Shown here: positions 26,074 through 36,158 of the stretch, one piece after another
Position numbering within the stretch: the first letter of the stretch is position 1
Layout of the letters: each line of letters begins with the position of its first letter
NCBI GenBank assembly: GCA_037447605.1
Contig: CM074811.1
Coordinates: 2,125,218-2,189,217, forward strand
Source: Zygnema circumcarinatum
Lineage: Eukaryota; Streptophyta; Zygnematophyceae; Zygnematales; Zygnemataceae
DNA length: 64,000 bases
Direction of reading: 5' to 3'
Notes under the pieces: model-generated
What the model saw: the letters and a program-made list of their open reading frames with translations, nothing else
What the model was told of the DNA's origin: nothing
The model's database searches: none
Translations under genes and position numbers: made by a program

Positions 26074-28116
26074 TTAAAGGGTTATGCCGCATACCGCATT
26101 GAAAAATGGCGGATCCTGAGACTTCCAAGTAGGTGAGTGCCCACCTCCATCTCCCTCCCTGCATGTCCCAAACATTGCACAATGTGAGGATGGAAAGGAA
26201 AGGTGCAATAATTCAACGGCCAAGATGTGACAGCAAAAGTCTTCGGAGACAATTTTGTTCCAGAAAATGAAGCAGCACAGCGTTGATTTCAGGTACATAC
26301 AAAATCTTGATTTCAGTACTTTATGTTAATGTAGAGCGAGAAAGGAATGAGAAACTCACTTCTGCTCTGTTATCACCCCGTTTGCTGCCGCTTCTCGCGC
26401 AGAATCATCAGCTGCCTTAGCAGCAGCTTTAGCTGATTTAGCCTCCTCTTTCGCTTGCGCAAGTGCTTCTTCCAACTTCTCTTTAGTTTCCCTGGCCTCC
26501 TGTTTATTATGAATAAAGACAAAATCAGCTCTACACACAGTGCCCTTAATCATATTACCAAGAAATCAGCAGACTCCAGTCGAAATGTGAGGTTGTCCTA
26601 AGGGGCTACAGAAAGGCAACACCAAGCAGGTTGTTTTACCTAATGACGAATTTCGACAGAGTTCGACTGGAAAGACATGACTTCAGAGCAATGAGGTGAA
26701 GAAACTTGTAAGAAATGACTAAAAGGGCGTCTGTAAAAGCAATCTCACCCTTTCCGTCACTTCACGAGCTTCAACCTCCTGCTGCAGCTTCTGATTGTAT
26801 TGAGCTTCCCGCTGATACATATGAGACTGCCACACTCCAGTCAAATTCCCTGCGAAATCAGAAACTCTACCAAGACACGTTCCATGGGCATGCAAGAGGC
26901 ACGAGAGAACAACGGTGTCGGAATCTGTATGATTTGACGGGAATTCAAAGAGTAACTTTGTGTCGCCTGGTTAATCACCTAACTTACCTCAAAGGTTTTG
27001 ATAATGGACATAAGGTCAGTGCTCTTCATAGACGCCTCGTCAGCCTTCTCTTTATACAGCTCTGCAAGCTTCCTTGTCTGCACATGGCAAAGGCCTTCAC
27101 ATCAGCGACTGCCAAAGCATTGTCGACAGAAACAGAGACAACCAGTCTTTATATCCAAGGAACGACGAAGTTTACAGATTAACTACTTACCGTATCCAGT
27201 TCTGCAAGCAGGCGCTCCTCTCGCTTTGCAGCCTCCTCAGCTGCAGTTGTGAGCTCCTGCATGCCATGATTCACTCAATCTCAGAATATGGTACCCTGGA
27301 AAGGAAAAGTCACTCTCTACATGGAAGCCTCCCGAGATGGCATGAACCATGACTAAAGAATGACCGACGAGAAGATAACATCTACACGTGCTGCAATCCC
27401 CTGCTCAGAACAAATGCCTCTCTCTCACCTTGCGAATCATTTCCAGCTGCGAGTCCAGATGCTTGATGCGGTCTTTAGCTTCTCTCGACGTCATTGCGTC
27501 CTGTAACCCACCGTCAAGATGGCAGGTCGTTACGGGGACATGACAGGGAACAGCAGAGACGAGCAGAGCTGCAGATAAGACAGACTGCAACCTATGACGA
27601 TCTAAATCCAGCCGCAGAAGCAATATCTATGCGGGGTACCTTGACAGCACTAGCATGCAAATTGGCGCTTCCACCCTAGAATTAATGCTCCAGCAGCAGC
27701 CTTACAGAGTCATAGTAACCACACCGTTACGTCACGCGAAACATTCACCCTTTCCATCACTAAATCTGCAAGCTCTTACCTCTCTGCCAGTACACTATTT
27801 CCACAACCCGCAATCCACCCTAACCTACTAGAATCAATACGCCCTAAGCAAGGGAGCCCGCTGACTTCAAGAAGGGCCTCCTCCCCCTTCCCTGAACCTG
27901 TCTACCGCAGTCTCCTCACTTGCAACCCTTCAACAATCCTGCCAAGAAATCTCCCAACCCTAGCATCCCATCCTATCTTTCCCTCCCTCCCTTACTGCCC
28001 CGCCCCTCCCCCTACCGCCCATCCCCTTCCTCCACTTCCACGCCCCTCCCTCTCACCGAGTCCGCCATGACGAGCGCGTCCCCCTCCTCTCCCTCCCCCA
28101 TCCTGCGCGGAGCCAT
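26074..28116 (-). CDS. NUA/TPR-like coiled-coil exons, possibly the 5' half of the TZF gene
   Basis: Seven exons keep phase: 28116-28057 (start ATG in M-A-P-R-R-M), 27500-27429, 27256-27191, 27077-26988, 26826-26749, 26499-26360 and 26158-26095. They encode about 190 residues, mostly a charged coiled coil rich in Glu, Lys and Ala. The segment K-L-A-E-L-Y-K-E-K-A-D-E resembles part of the N-terminal coiled coil of plant nuclear pore anchor NUA (TPR/Mlp1 family), but NUA exceeds 2,000 residues, so this is at most a fragment. If the last donor (GCG|GTATGC) is not used, a stop follows six codons later at 26074, giving a 196-aa protein. If it is used, exons near 25.84 kb and at 25701 continue in frame into the TZF. 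Only about 230 bases separate that stop from the next TZF exon, little room for a 3' end and a promoter. Confidence 0.65.
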
Positions 28117-30109
28117 GACCCGACCTCCCTCCTGTTCTCTCTCTCCCTCCCTTCGGGCCTCCCGCTCTCCCTCCCTCTCTCTCCCTCCCTCTCTCTCCCT
28201 CCCGCCCTGGTAGCCGCCCGCGCGCAATCTGCTGATCGGCCCGCCCGCCCGCCCGCCCGGCGCGCGCCAAAGACAAAGACAACGACGGACGGCCCTCCGC
28301 CGCCGTGTGAACGCACGCGGGACCGTACGGCCTCCCGCCCGGACCCGCCGACGATCCGGCGAAATGGGGCCGTACACGTGTGGGAATTCAAGGAAGGAAT
28401 CGCGACCTTTGGAAATTTCAAAACTGGTCCGCCCGCCGGAAACGGGTCGCTGTGAAAACAAACAAAACGCTAACGGGCAGATAAAAAACGTTTTTCAGAA
28501 CGTTCCTGGCATAAGAAGCGGAAAAGAAAATTAGTCTGAGAGTGTGGGAAGGCGGTACGTCTGGTCAGGCCAGCGGAAAATAGTTTCAAAAAAAAAGTAG
28601 AAAATGTTTTACCTGACCGGATTTGTGTTGACTTGAGAATCTGGCCGAGGGCGCACCAGCCGCGTGGCCATGTGCCGTACGGCTACGTATCGCGTTGCGG
28701 GCACTTGCCCCCCAACTTCTCTCCAGGGTTCAGGGTTTTGGTACGGCCCCGCCTGCAGAATCTCCCCGACGGCACTTCCCCGGAGCGGCGGAATCCTGGT
28801 CGCCGCCCGGAGATCTTGGCGCCGGGCGAGGGACCCAGGTGAGGACGGCGCACTTTTGTCGCCACGCGGAATGAAGCGACCGCGCTGACGCCGCATAGGA
28901 CGGCTCCGGGGAGTCCGTACGTTCGTACGAGAGCGATCCCGCGATCGGATCGCGCCTGCGCAGATCGCCTCATCTTCCGCCACGTGGCCGACATGCCAGC
29001 CGGCAGCGGGACCGGCCCAACGCTACGCCGCATGGATCCGCCGTTCGCTGTTCCACTGCCGGAGCAAGGAGAGGCCAAGCCTCGCGGTCGGTGGCCGTAC
29101 CGTACGAACGCATCCATGGCACGTTCTTTGGTCTTTTCGCGGCCGGTGGGCGGCCGTACGGTGCCGTACAGTGCCCGCCATGCGAACGGCCCCACCAGGG
29201 GGAGGCGTTCCGACGCCGCGCGTCCTCCGTACGACCAGTACGGACAGTGAGACCTTAGCTGCGCGCACGGGGCGCGGCGCAAGGGGCGGAACCCGCCCTG
29301 CGCCGACCTACTACTGCCGTACGGCTAGCGGCAGGAGTAGGTTTACCGGCCGGATTGTCGTTTCTGCCGCTCGCACTGCCGCCGGCAACCGCGGTTTGCA
29401 GCTTGCGTGTCGCTTTTGCACCAGTGACAAACCCATCACCGTACGGTAAGAAAATCAAAAAAGCAACCAAGGTATCTGTTCCTGATAGTGACCAGGTACA
29501 GAGAGAATCTCTATTTGGCGGTACCGTAGCAGGTTGCCCTAATGTTCAAAAACTTGCTGACGTATTGCGCGTCACCGCGCTCTATCCGCCCCCCAGCAAA
29601 GCCTCTTGAAGGCGCGAACCGCCGTCCGGCCAGTGGCGGACTCCGGCCAATGGCGGGCGGCCACGGCAGGCGCCAATCCTGAAGGCGGTGGGGCCTGGGG
29701 ATCGCGCCGCCTGTCGCATGGATGCCATCCGTGATCCCTCCCAAACTCAGTTTTTGCGCCAGCCCGTCGCTGGGGGGCCGGGGAGGGGGGGGGCGCGCGC
29801 AGATTCCAGCCTCGATCCTCGGCGGCGAGGACTACAAATTATTATTACTACGAATGAGTGGCTGCGAAAACCGAGCGCGCAAAAGTGTCGCTTGCGCAGG
29901 CAATAAAGGCGGGAGCGGAGATCTCCATGCACGTGTATGACGCCCTGCCACATGGCGCACTGACACCGCGACACGTGCACTGCCCAACACGTGGGCGCGT
30001 GCATGGCACATGGCGTCATGACCGCCCTCGCACATGCATGGACAAGTCAACGGCATCACTGCATGAATCCGTACATCTCGGATTGCCTCGTGCCTTCTAG
30101 GGGGTAGAG

Positions 30110-30200
30110 AGGATGAGGTATGATGGCGAGGCCAATCAAATGCACATGGACAACATCAGCATGGGGAAGGAACCACGAGGAATTGGCCGCAACAAGGGGT
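30110..30200 (+). repeat. dispersed repeat, copy B
   Basis: Matches copy C (40610-40700) and the inverted copy A (12374-12469) over about 85 bases, including the core GGGGAAGGAACCACGAGGAA. It lies 40 bases left of the second MITE copy. Confidence 0.7.
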
Positions 30201-30240
30201 CTGCATTAGGACGCAGGCAGTGTCGCACATCCTGCTTGCT

Positions 30241-30680
30241 CAGTGTTTGTTTTAGAATTACAATCAAAAATTCTAAAAGTCAGACCGTTTTATAAAACAC
30301 TTTTAGAATGGTCGGGCAGGCATACAATTGTACAGTACGCTCGTACGATTGGATTGTACGGCAGAGCCAACCCATTCAAGCTCGTGGGTGTTCAATTGCA
30401 GTGGTCGTACGGCAGTTCTAAAAGTGTTCTAAAACTCTGAAACTTTAGATAGTAGGGGGTGTCAGACTTAACAAAATCTTACGAAAAGCGTTACGAAAAA
30501 AAAGGTTACAAAAGTACTCCGCCGCAGGAGGATCGCGATTATACTGGAGTACTCGTTCTGATGTCAAACTTACGAACACGCGTACTGAAATTTTTTAAGT
30601 CTGACACCCCCTATTAGAACGTTCTAATTTTGAAATCTAAAACTCTAAAAGCAGCTTGTACGGACAAATGTACACCCCTG
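30241..30680. mobile_element. hAT-like MITE, copy 2, with nested insertion
   Basis: Aligns with the 12984-13281 element along most of its length, for example ATCAAAAATTCTAAAAGTCA near the left, GTACGCTCGTACGA in the middle, and CTTGTACGGACAAATGTACA near the right. The right end, ACACCCCTG, is a recognisable variant of the first copy's terminal repeat. The left terminal repeat is degraded and no target duplication could be matched. A 157-bp insertion (30455-30611) interrupts it. Confidence 0.75.
30455..30611. mobile_element. nested 157-bp MITE with TA target duplication
   Basis: It has perfect 17-bp terminal inverted repeats, GGGGGTGTCAGACTTAA and its complement, flanked on both sides by TA. 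It is absent at the same position of MITE copy 1, which serves as the empty-site reference. The size and TA duplication fit a Stowaway/mariner-like MITE, although the terminal sequence is not the classic Stowaway one. Non-coding. Confidence 0.8.
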
Positions 30681-30809
30681 GTGCTACAGTAGGGGGTCCT
30701 TATATTTTCCACCCTGGGTTAATATGAGGCGAAAATATTGATTTTGCATATATAAGGTTCGTGTTACCAATAGACGGGTGGTATTATGTTAGAGTTCATG
30801 TTGAACCGT

Positions 30810-31215
30810 ACGTAACTTACCGTACCATATCGTATTGTATCTTTTAGCGTCGTATCGTATCGTGCCATATCGTAACGCATAGACGTAGTTTTCCGCTCTT
30901 TGTTCGTCTCAGCTCGTACGGCTAGTACCGTATCGGGGCGTTTCGTATCGTACTGTAAAATATCGTATCGTATCGTACTGTAACGGCTACTACAGCTCGT
31001 ACGGCTAGTACGGCTAGTACCGTATCGGGACATTTCGTATCGTATCGTATCGTATCGTATCGTATCGTACCGTATCGTATTGAAGCCAAGAGGAAGGGGA
31101 GACGAGCGAGCGCCTCTTACGGCGGCACGTGCGGGGAGATTAGGTGACTTTTGCGTAAGCCCGTAACGGCTAGTACAGCTAGTACGGCTAGTACGGTTAG
31201 TACGTACAGTTTGGA
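30810..31215. repeat. CGTAT pentamer and GGCTAGTAC repeat array
   Basis: Runs of CGTAT occur around 30820-30870, 30935-30975 and especially 31037-31080. Between and after them the word GGCTAGTAC repeats (30910-31025 and 31165-31215). The array is degenerate and non-coding. Confidence 0.8.
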
Positions 31216-31751
31216 TAGTACGGCTAACACAAAGTTACCGTACAAAAGGGTGGTTTCGGCAAAATCGGGGGCGAATTTCTTGGGGACGCACTCCTCAGGG
31301 CGGTAAATACGAGGACTGTTAACTGTACTACCTTACCGTACGATACGGTACGCCGATGCGGTGCTACAGGCACCACCCATAGCCGTACACATGCTGCAGG
31401 CACGTACCACGTCACCACGCACCAATCAGAAGCCGAGGCCTTGCGGGCTATGGGCAGCGCCAGTGAAGCTTTCTATCAATTTAGGGTTTGAGTCGAGCTC
31501 AGCTTAGAAGCAAGCTAGTTTTTTCGCATCGACGTAGCGGAAAATGAATCGACATTAGTAGAAGGTTTGCTAAATTTGATGAAAAAAGTCCTAATTGCAT
31601 AAGAAGCTTGTTTGTTGTCCTCATGCGTTATTTAAATCCAGCCTTATTCATAATATGCCCCGGACTTTAACCTAATTCAGGTTACTTGCCTCCCATGTCC
31701 TGTCCACGTTCTAGCGAGAACCATAGGAAAAGGTTCACTCTAAAATTCTAG

Positions 31752-31759
31752 AAACCCTA
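31752..31759 (+). promoter_or_regulatory. telobox-like AAACCCTA upstream of the NDUFAF3-like gene
   Basis: AAACCCTA lies 54 bases upstream of the start codon at 31806. Teloboxes are common near plant genes for mitochondrial and translation proteins. More CCCTAAA words follow at 31895-31925 inside the first intron. The regulatory role is inference. Confidence 0.4.
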
Positions 31760-31805
31760 AAAGTTGTGCTACATACTCCCCCCTCCCTGCCACTATCTTC
31801 AGGAG

Positions 31806-33552
31806 ATGGCTTCCAGAAGAGGACTTAACTTGTTTCGGACCGCTCTGAATGTGCCGTCTGCAAGACCTAAACCGTCCTTTTGGTAGGTTACTAACCCTAC
31901 AAACCCTAAAAACCCTAAAAACCTGAAAGCGTTAAAATTTGTATCGCTCAAATCGCTGAACCTCTCAAAAGTTTACCTCTCTGACAATGCAGTTGGCGGC
32001 GCCCCTTTTCTACCCCGTCAGAGTTCAATGTTTTGGAGGGCGTCGCTGAGGAATCGCACCGAGTGCGCATTGATGGGTATGGTGGACCCATACATGCCAC
32101 GTGTCAACACATGCCACGTGTCAATATTTCACATTCCCACTCATAACGAAGTTAACAGTAGCATCAACACTGTCATTGGCAGTAACATTAACGATAGCAC
32201 TAACAGTTGTAATTGCAAGGATTGCAAAACCCAAAGATCTTAAGCCCTGAAATCCCCAACCCTACAGCCTTGACCTTATCCTTGAATCCTGGATCTCTCA
32301 ATGCTTGGATTGTAGCGCTGATGTTGACATCGGGAAAGTTGAACAGGGATCAACACTGGTTCGTTTGCTGAAGGCGTTGACCTTGACATTGTCGTTGATG
32401 TTGACCTTGACATTAACCTTGTACTTGAACTTGAGTCTGAACTTCAACTTCGAATCCAAATCTAAGCTAAGTTCAAGCTCAACAACATCAACTTAACTTA
32501 AACTAACTGAACCTCAACTTCAACTTTAACGACAACTTTGGACTGAAACTTGAACATTAAGCTTGACCGTGACCTTGCTCTTGACTTTTTGATTCTGCTT
32601 TTGGCATTTTTATCCCCCTCCCTTGTTTTCTGTGCTTTGACGGTGACATTTGGACTCACAATGTTGCAGGTATGACGAGACAGGCTTCACTGTAAACGGA
32701 GTCGATGTGACGTCAGCGGTGTTCTGCATGGGCGGCTTTGCAGCCAAGTGGAGCCCTCAGAGCATGGCAGAAGTCACCCCAGAGAGGTGCTTCCATAAAA
32801 CCTTACAATTAGTAAAAAAAGTAAAAAGTTCTGAAATCTGCAAGTAAAATTACAGTTGTACGCCCTTCAACGTTTCAGGATTCGTGCAGAAGCTCAGACA
32901 GTAAACGCAAGCTTTGAAATCTTTGAAATCTAAGATCAAGAACCGGAATACTAGGGTATAGGTTATGTATGCTCCACTCCTTTCAATAATGATGTGAAGT
33001 TTTTGCCTGCAGCCATTCCTCTGCTAATGGGCTCATTGTATATCTGATGCAGTTTGGCTTTTTTGGAGATTCTTGAGCCACCACCAGGTGAGGAAATGCC
33101 TTTCCCTCCCCGATTTGGCTTTTGTAATTTGGATTTTGTTTTTATTTTTATTTTATTTTTTATCAATCGAGTCACCTTTTGAAGCCAGATTTTATTTTTT
33201 TCTGACTGCTGTTGCTGTAATTTTGAGCCACAGAACTGCTCATTCTCGGCTGCGGGTCAAGCATGCAAAATGTGAGCCCAGAAATCCGCACCTTCCTCCG
33301 CTCCAAGGGGATAAAGGTGGAGCCGATTGCCACTGTGAGTCACTCTCTCTGGGTTTGCATGGAACGAAATTTTTCTTGTTGGAGCCAAAGCCGTCAAAAG
33401 GTTTGGGTTCCTTTATTTGGGAGGAGGTTTCGTTGTTCTCATGTCTTTGTTTGAAACTTGTGTTGTAGAGAAATGCCGTCGGAACGTACAACTTGCTTTC
33501 AGAGGAAGGGCGGCAGGTGGCGGCTGCTCTGCTTAGACACGGCTGCAATTGA
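31806..33552 (+). CDS. NDUFAF3: NDUFAF3-like (Mth938/DUF498 domain) mitochondrial complex I assembly factor, 137 aa
   Basis: Five small exons: 31806-31882, 32670-32786, 33053-33087, 33234-33334 and 33469-33552. Every junction keeps phase and the sum is 138 codons. The product has a short Arg/Ser-rich N-terminus typical of a mitochondrial presequence, then the Mth938-like domain. Landmarks are K-W-S-P, T-P-E-S split by an intron, E-P-P-P, L-I-L-G-C-G, the R-S-K-G-I-K-V-E stretch, and A-V-G-T-Y-N-L-L-S-E-E-G-R near the C-terminus. Animal NDUFAF3 helps assemble respiratory complex I; plants have uncharacterised homologues. Length is close to other single-domain members. The first intron (787 bases) holds low-complexity TTGAC/CTTGA repeats. 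A foldback element lies 266 bases past the stop and may be in the 3' UTR. Confidence 0.88.
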
Positions 33553-33553
33553 G

Positions 33554-33660
33554 AGAGGGAGGGAGGGAGGGAGGGAGGGAGAGGGAGGGGGGGGGGGTGG
33601 GGAGCGGAGAGAGAGAGAGAGAGAGAGAGAGAGTGCGAGTGCGAGTGAGAGGGGGAGAAG
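33554..33660. repeat. GGGA and GA microsatellite
   Basis: Starts 2 bases after the NDUFAF3-like stop codon: (GGGA)n, then a poly-G run, then (GA)n and GTGCGA units. Probably in the 3' UTR. Confidence 0.85.
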
Positions 33661-33818
33661 AGAGTGGGAGAGGGGCGGCTGCCTTCTAGTTCTTTTTTTG
33701 AGTGTCGGAATGACATGTATGAACTCCCACTTTGGGATGGAAAAAAGGCCATCTTGGTTTTTTGTTTGTAAAGTAAAGCCAATCTCAGAGCGAAGTTTAA
33801 AGATGGCAAATAAAGTAA

Positions 33819-34762
33819 GGGTAGTGATATTTCCACCCCTTTTTTGGATCCAAACACCCCTTCCCGGCCGGGCAGATTTCAAAAAGGATTAAAAACGGAA
33901 AATGCTTTTTTCACACCTTTCTGGAATCGATACCCACCCTCCATCGGCAGATCATATATTTTGCGAAACAAGGAAAATGATAACCCGTCACCCCATTTTG
34001 AATATCCCGCCTACCTGAATTTTTTTCACGCGTGCGGTCAATCGCAGCCGTCGATTTCCTCGCATATCGCAACACGACAGATCACTATTTGATCTGCAGC
34101 CGGGCTCGGTCACAGCGAATGGCACTTGCCCACGTATCCCGCCAAAGTCGTCTCAAAAGTTTGTCCGTACAAATGTGGTACGGTCGCAACTTTGAGGAAC
34201 CCAAAATTTCATACATTGAGAGCTTGAACCAATCAAAATTTTCCACGTCGACATGTAACACCTGGCAGATGTTGATTGGCTAGAAGCTGACAATGACGAG
34301 ATCTCGGGCCGAGGGACGCAAGCACTCGCACTTGCGATCCGGCTTTGACGGGACTCGTGGGCGCTTTCCATTCGCTGAGATCGAGCCCGGCTGCAGATCG
34401 AACGGTGATCTGCAGTGGTGCGATCTGCGAGGGAATCGACAGCTGCGATTGATACGCACGTGTGAAGGACGGACACCCGCGAACGATCTCGGCGGACGGA
34501 TCTTCCGCTCCGAGCGGATTCGGGCAGGCAGATATTTCTTTCCCTCTAAAAAAAAAATTCAGGGAGGCGGGATACAGTATTCAAAATGCAGTGACGGGGT
34601 ATCATTTTCCTTGGTTAGAAAAAATAAAATCAGCCTACGAAAGGTGGGTATCGATTCTAAAAAGGTGAGAAAAAAGCATTTTCCGTTTTTAATCCTTTTT
34701 GAAATCTGCCCGGCCGGGAAGGGGTGTTTGGATCCAAAAAAGGGGTGGAAATATCACTACCC
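33819..34762. mobile_element. foldback element 1 (944 bp)
   Basis: A long inverted-repeat element. The ends read GGGTAGTGATATTTCC and its complement, and complementarity continues inward for roughly 400 bases per arm with mismatches. Landmarks are GGATCCAAACACCCC, CCGGCCGGGCAGATTT and CGATCTGCAGCCGGGCTC near 34100, which is mirrored near 34390. The flanking 8-mers TAAAGTAA and TTAAGTAA match at 7 of 8 bases, suggesting an 8-bp target duplication. No coding sequence. The inner arms share long stretches with the element at 47880-48895. As RNA it would fold into a near 1-kb hairpin. Confidence 0.85.
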
Positions 34763-35217
34763 TTAAGTAAAGTCCATCCTTTCATGTCATTTGTCGGAAG
34801 CATGCGAACCACCCTCCGTCGTCTGCAGCACTTTCCGTTCAGTTACAGTTCGCCGCAAATCGCAGAAATCACGTTTTTACAGCGAAATGGAGCACACGGA
34901 ACGCGCCATTTGATCCGTACGGTATTTTCCCCCGTACGGTAATCCTGTGTGCCCAGTCGGCGCCGCCAGGGCATGCATGCCACGTGGAATGTCACGTAGA
35001 ATGCCGACGGGGACAGGGCAAAAGTCAGCCAGAGTCGTGCTGTCGAACTGTACGGAGAGGCAAAGAAACCACCTCGGCGAATCATATTTCGCCACGTGGA
35101 CAAAGGGCGACCGGCGGCGAGCGGAGAACCGCCGGCGCCAAACTGCTGACCGTCCATGCATTGAACCGGCTGGGAGGGCGGGCGCGTTTGTTGTTTTGTT
35201 CGGGGACTGCCGACGAG

Positions 35218-35265
35218 ACTACAACCTTGACCATATCCTTGAATCCTTGATATCTCAATGCTTGG
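35218..35265 (+). repeat. dispersed repeat pair (CTTGAATCCTTGATATCTCA type)
   Basis: The stretch resembles 32262-32310 in intron 1 of the NDUFAF3-like gene; both read TTGACC-TATCCTTGAATCCT and then TCTCAATGCTTGGA. It continues on the right into low-complexity CCCTGAA words. Confidence 0.6.
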
Positions 35266-35971
35266 ACCCTGAACCCTGGATCTACCACCCTGAACTCCTA
35301 GCCCTGAAAGTTAAACCTTAACCCTTGGACATCAACCGTGGACCATGAAGATTTGGAATCAGTTCTGTAACCGCTTCAACCGAGCTGACTAACCAACTGA
35401 AATACCGAGTCAAGTTGTAATAAACCCGAAACTGACTAAGACCACCTGCCGCGGCCACGCCGTCGGCCGGCCGGACTCGTCGGCCGGCAGGCCCTGTCGC
35501 AAACGACAAACGTGCCCGCCCGGAACGCAGATTGCTCTACGGTTTGGCGACCGCCGGTTCTGAGGCCCGTCGCCGGTCGACTTTAGTCCACGTGGCGACT
35601 TTGTCCACGTGGAATATTTATGTGACCGTACCTTTAAAAAAAGATCTTTCCTCGAGTGCGGTGCTGACTTGGCGGGGCACTATCGCGACAGCGATCTCCA
35701 GCCAATAGAAAACGTCCTATGCATGTGTGAAAGTTTGAATCCAGCACTCTCTCAGTCAATTCCATGTGAAACACGTCGTTGAAAAATTATGTTAGCCAAT
35801 GAGAGTGCTGCCTTTTTTTGCTATCCTGCCTTTACTCGGTTCGGCGGCGCCTTGCTTCTGCCAGCACGGCAAGGTGAGGCTGGTGACACGCGGTGCCACG
35901 TGGCGTGCTCGCAGTAACCTATGTACGGCACCGACCTACGTACGCCCTTTCTAGCCCACCCCCTTGGTAAG

Positions 35972-35979
35972 TATATAAA
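35972..35979 (+). promoter_or_regulatory. probable TATA box of the PEPCK gene
   Basis: TATATAAA, preceded by AAG and followed by GG, lies 187 bases upstream of the start codon. A transcription start about 30 bases downstream, near 36005, would give a 5' UTR of about 150 bases. It is the clearest TATA box seen in the window. Confidence 0.6.
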
Positions 35980-36158
35980 GGTCCCCCCACACCTTTCTGG
36001 CTGGAACTCTGGAGGAGGAAGATCTTGAGGAGGGAGGGGGTCTTGGAGCTGGGAGGGCGGGCCTGAGCAGGGAGGGAGGGGAGGGGCCTGCTTGCAAGGG
36101 GGAGGGGAGTTTGTTGTATTCAGTTGCAGCTGCAGATTTTGAAGGCCTTGAAGGGGCC

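Larger units (their letters stand above)
28117..31805. other. repeat-rich, CGTACG-rich intergenic region
   Basis: No exon recognised. The left part (28.1-29.8 kb) is very GC-rich and probably includes the promoter and 5' UTR of the coiled-coil gene. CCGTACGG, CGTACG and GTACGG words recur through 28.3-31.4 kb. Further right lie a dispersed repeat, a MITE with a nested element, and a CGTAT/GGCTAGTAC array. Long open frames on both strands in the GC-rich part overlap in several frames and resemble nothing known. Confidence 0.5.
34771..36158. other. PEPCK upstream region
   Basis: No exon recognised. It contains CCACGTGG (G-box) words at several places, for example near 34981, 35094 and 35588, and a repeat at 35218-35265 related to 32262-32310. 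The last 200 bases are the likely promoter and 5' UTR of PEP carboxykinase. Confidence 0.45.

Noticed and set aside
28683-29282. Open frame of 199 codons on the minus strand in the GC-rich spacer
   Set aside because: Several frames on both strands are open at once because of high GC and CGTACG palindromes; Arg/Gly/Pro-rich composition, no splice-site chain and no family resemblance.
30820-31080. Regular CGTAT array considered as a CRISPR-like or satellite structure
   Set aside because: The period is 5 bases with no spacer units; it is a degenerate microsatellite.
31747-31930. AAACCCTA/CCCTAAAA words considered as an interstitial telomere
   Set aside because: Only scattered, imperfect units occur, around the first exon of the NDUFAF3-like gene; a telobox and low-complexity intron explain them better.
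33240-33857. 205-codon open frame on the minus strand
   Set aside because: It is antisense to the last two NDUFAF3-like exons and continues through a GA microsatellite into the foldback element end.
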